A stretch of DNA of 64,000 bases. Origin: Sphaerolaimus hirsutus (taxonomy: Eukaryota > Nematoda > Chromadorea > Monhysterida > Sphaerolaimidae). The stretch spans positions 29,095,927 to 29,159,926 of the forward strand of contig OZ038451.1 of the NCBI GenBank assembly GCA_964036195.1. The letters are read 5' to 3'. Positions 61,958-64,000 of the stretch are shown in pieces (positions within the stretch are counted from its first letter, which is position 1; every line of letters begins with the position of its first letter). The notes under the pieces are model-generated. The model was given only the letters and a program-made list of their open reading frames with translations, made no database searches and had not been told where the DNA came from. The translations under genes and the position numbers were made by a program.

Positions 61958-62963
61958 ATGGGTTCAAAATCCGCCACTCTCACACTTTTGCTCGCATCGA
62001 TCCACCAAATTCTGCACCCAACTCTGGCACTGAGTTCATCAGACGGCTGTTTCGAGGTGATACAGGGCGCCAAGGCGATGTGCGCCACAGCAGCCGATAA
62101 TGTTAGATGTAGTCAGAGTGAGTGCCTGGAAAGGTGCCTTGAAGGGGGGTATCAAGTGAGTTTGGGGGGTTTATGCTTTCAGTTACTTTCTGTGTTTGCT
62201 TGAAAAATTCACCGTTTTTGAAGAGTATCACTAGTTAGGATAAAATCCTCCATGAATAGATCCCCTCTGTTAGACGAATGGGGAAAAATCTAACCTTGAA
62301 TAATTCCGTCGCCTTTCGGCATAACATCAATTTGTTATTTCCAGTTTGAGCAAAAATAGCATTTTTGATATTTTGTGCAATGCATTGAAAAACAAGCTTG
62401 GAAATTTTGAAGAAAAAATTTTTCATCCCTTGAATAGCCCCCCCCCCCAAAAAAAAAAATCTGACCAAAACCATATTCCGCGTGGGAATAATCGGGGGCA
62501 AGAGCGGTACGGTACCCATATTTTACAAACTTTCAAACATTTTACAAACTTTCAAATACTGTTTGTGCTTTTGTGGTTTGCTCACACTTCAAGCAGCTTC
62601 GTGTACTTTACACGCTCCCCTTCTCGATGATGCATACATTCGCTACGGGCGTAAATACGTGTCGCACTTGCGTCAAGCCACAACCAGGCTTGGCAAAATC
62701 TCAGAAAAAAATAAAAATAAAATGGAAAATTGAAGAATAAGATAAAATATAATTTTTATACAATTTTACTAAAATGAATTTTTATAAAACCAACCCTGGC
62801 CACAACACACACACAGCAAACCAATCAGCAGAGACCTAAACTCCGCCCCCACGCAGGCGGCCGACTTCGGCATGGCGGACGACTGCCAGCTGTACACGTC
62901 GCCCATCCCAGTCTCCACCAGTCGACTCGCAGCCGCGCCTTTCCGTAGACGTCTATCTACCAG
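61958..62963 (+). CDS. Second PAN-domain gene, 5' part
   Basis: Exon 1, 61958-62155, starts with a signal peptide (SATLTLLLASIHQILHPTLA) and then the beginning of a PAN module (GCFEVIQ ... SECLERCLEGGYQ). The donor is CAA|GTGAGT, phase 0. Exon 2, 62857-62963, is a close copy of 50884-50990 of the first PAN gene and continues in frame (AADFGMADDCQLYTSP). The exon matching 52173 is not in the window, so the gene runs off to the right. The product is secreted. Confidence 0.75.
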
Positions 62964-64000
62964 GTGCCCAATCCAGTTGACTCGACATTGACGCTGCCCA
63001 TACTAGCATTGAAAAAATCTCTCGGAGATTTATATTTAAAAAATCTCAGAAAATCTCAGAAAATATAAGATTTTCTGAGATTTATATTTTTTTCATGATT
63101 TTCCAGAGAGATTTAATTATATTTTTTCTGATTGAGAAAATCTCTCAAGAAAATCTCTCTATAAGAACATGTGTGATGCATTGATTTCAAGCAATGATTA
63201 CATATTCAGCTGAAAAAATGAACAAAACGCAATAATTTTAAATGACTGAAAGTGAAAATTCGTTTAATAGTGAATATTTGCAGCAAATGTAAAGTGAAAT
63301 TTTATACTCGTATATAAAAAAAAACATCAATAAAATACTTTTCCACCAGAAAATGTATTTTTGAGAACTTTAGCCCCAATTTTCTCCACTGAATCACCAA
63401 TTTTCTTAACTTTTCCCCATTTTCACCTTCAAATTCACAATCCATGTGATTTTTTATACTATTTTCAGCTATTCTCAACGATATAAATATGTGATCCATT
63501 TTTATATACCATATTTTTGGGGTTATTCCCCTCTTCTCACTTGTATGGCTTGAAAAAGCCTATATAAAATTCTATTTAAATACATTTTATCTCCTCAAGT
63601 ACTGCCAAAAAGTATACGTAAGAGTGAGTATGGCACTTTTTCAGAGGAAACGTAAATGTATTTACTCAGTACTCAACTACCGTATATCCTTGAATAAGAC
63701 CCCAGGGGCGTTATTATTTCGTCAGAGGTTTTGGGGAGGGGGGTTATTCAAGGGGGGGTACTATTCAAGGGGGGGAGTTATTTTTTCCTCAACTTCCAGG
63801 AAAACTTTCACTTTATTCATTGTTTGTATGCATTCCGTCAACACATCTAATGCAGAAAATGACCAGTTCAACAAGAACAAAAACAACGTATCCATCCTAA
63901 AATTCGTGTTCATCGGCGTCTGAATCATTCAAATACACATTGTCGTTATCACTATCAGCCTCGGCTTCTCCCAAGTTAAGCTCATTCAATATCTGATTCA
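62964..64000. other. Intron of the second PAN gene, repeat-derived
   Basis: AAAATCTCAGAAAAT-type repeats lie at 63010-63160. Remains of the AAGTATACGTAAAAGTGAGTA element are at 63595-63675. A CCGTAT-family end (TACCGTATATCCTTGAATAA) starts at 63678. The last 100 bases may include coding sequence on the minus strand, but I cannot establish it. Confidence 0.4.

Overview
This is a window of a gene-poor, repeat-rich metazoan genome. Host genes have short coding exons with GT-AG introns. Recognisable host proteins are a BTB-domain protein and secreted PAN/Apple-domain proteins with a Thr-rich linker, as found in extracellular-matrix or cuticle proteins. I suggest an aquatic invertebrate, perhaps an arthropod; that is inference only. 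The window holds one 200-base assembly gap.

Layout. (1) 1-9 kb: a complete six-exon BTB gene on the minus strand (8743 to 4632, 283 codons when spliced) and the first exon of a paralogue at 188-235. Both are invaded by MITEs. (2) 9-17 kb: almost only non-autonomous DNA transposons. There are TA-flanked families with CCGTAT ends, giant foldbacks, and hAT-like MITEs with verified 8-bp target duplications and subterminal simple-sequence arrays such as GGCGCC. (3) 17.2-27.3 kb: one hAT-like MITE split by a gag-only LTR retrotransposon (two 1544-bp LTRs, 4-bp target duplication, PBS and PPT identifiable). The retrotransposon itself carries a 1439-bp tandem duplication and another hAT-like MITE. 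(4) 28-32 kb: more MITEs, the gap, and one isolated host exon. (5) 32.2-50.6 kb: a Maverick/Polinton-type virus-like element with long uninterrupted ORFs. It encodes protein-primed DNA polymerase B, A32-like packaging ATPase, retroviral-type integrase, adenain-like protease, double-jelly-roll major capsid protein, probable minor capsid protein, a basic core-like protein and a membrane protein. It also has accessory genes, among them a canonical dUTPase and a second, spliced, catalytically degenerate dUTPase-fold protein. (6) 50.9-55.5 kb: a seven-exon PAN-domain gene on the plus strand, one of whose introns is exactly one palindromic MITE. (7) 55.5-64 kb: further MITEs, then the start of a second PAN gene (signal-peptide exon 61958-62155 plus an exon duplicated from the first gene).

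How the Polinton works. Ten minus-strand genes (PolB, ATPase, 112-aa, 339-aa, integrase, membrane protein, minor capsid, basic protein, major capsid, protease) are packed head to tail, several with overlapping stop/start codons. They cover replication, integration, packaging and virion formation. Two divergent control regions (about 34.06-34.5 and 47.2-47.7 kb) contain paired TATA boxes. From the right-hand region a plus-strand cluster of six ORFs is read. Splice-acceptor-like sites lie directly before or a few bases before its start codons, and a donor lies in the upstream leader, suggesting an adenovirus-like common leader spliced to alternative acceptors. At the left end are three accessory ORFs: one with two short introns, one with a probable intron, and one overlapping it. 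I could not find terminal inverted repeats; the left end may be eroded.
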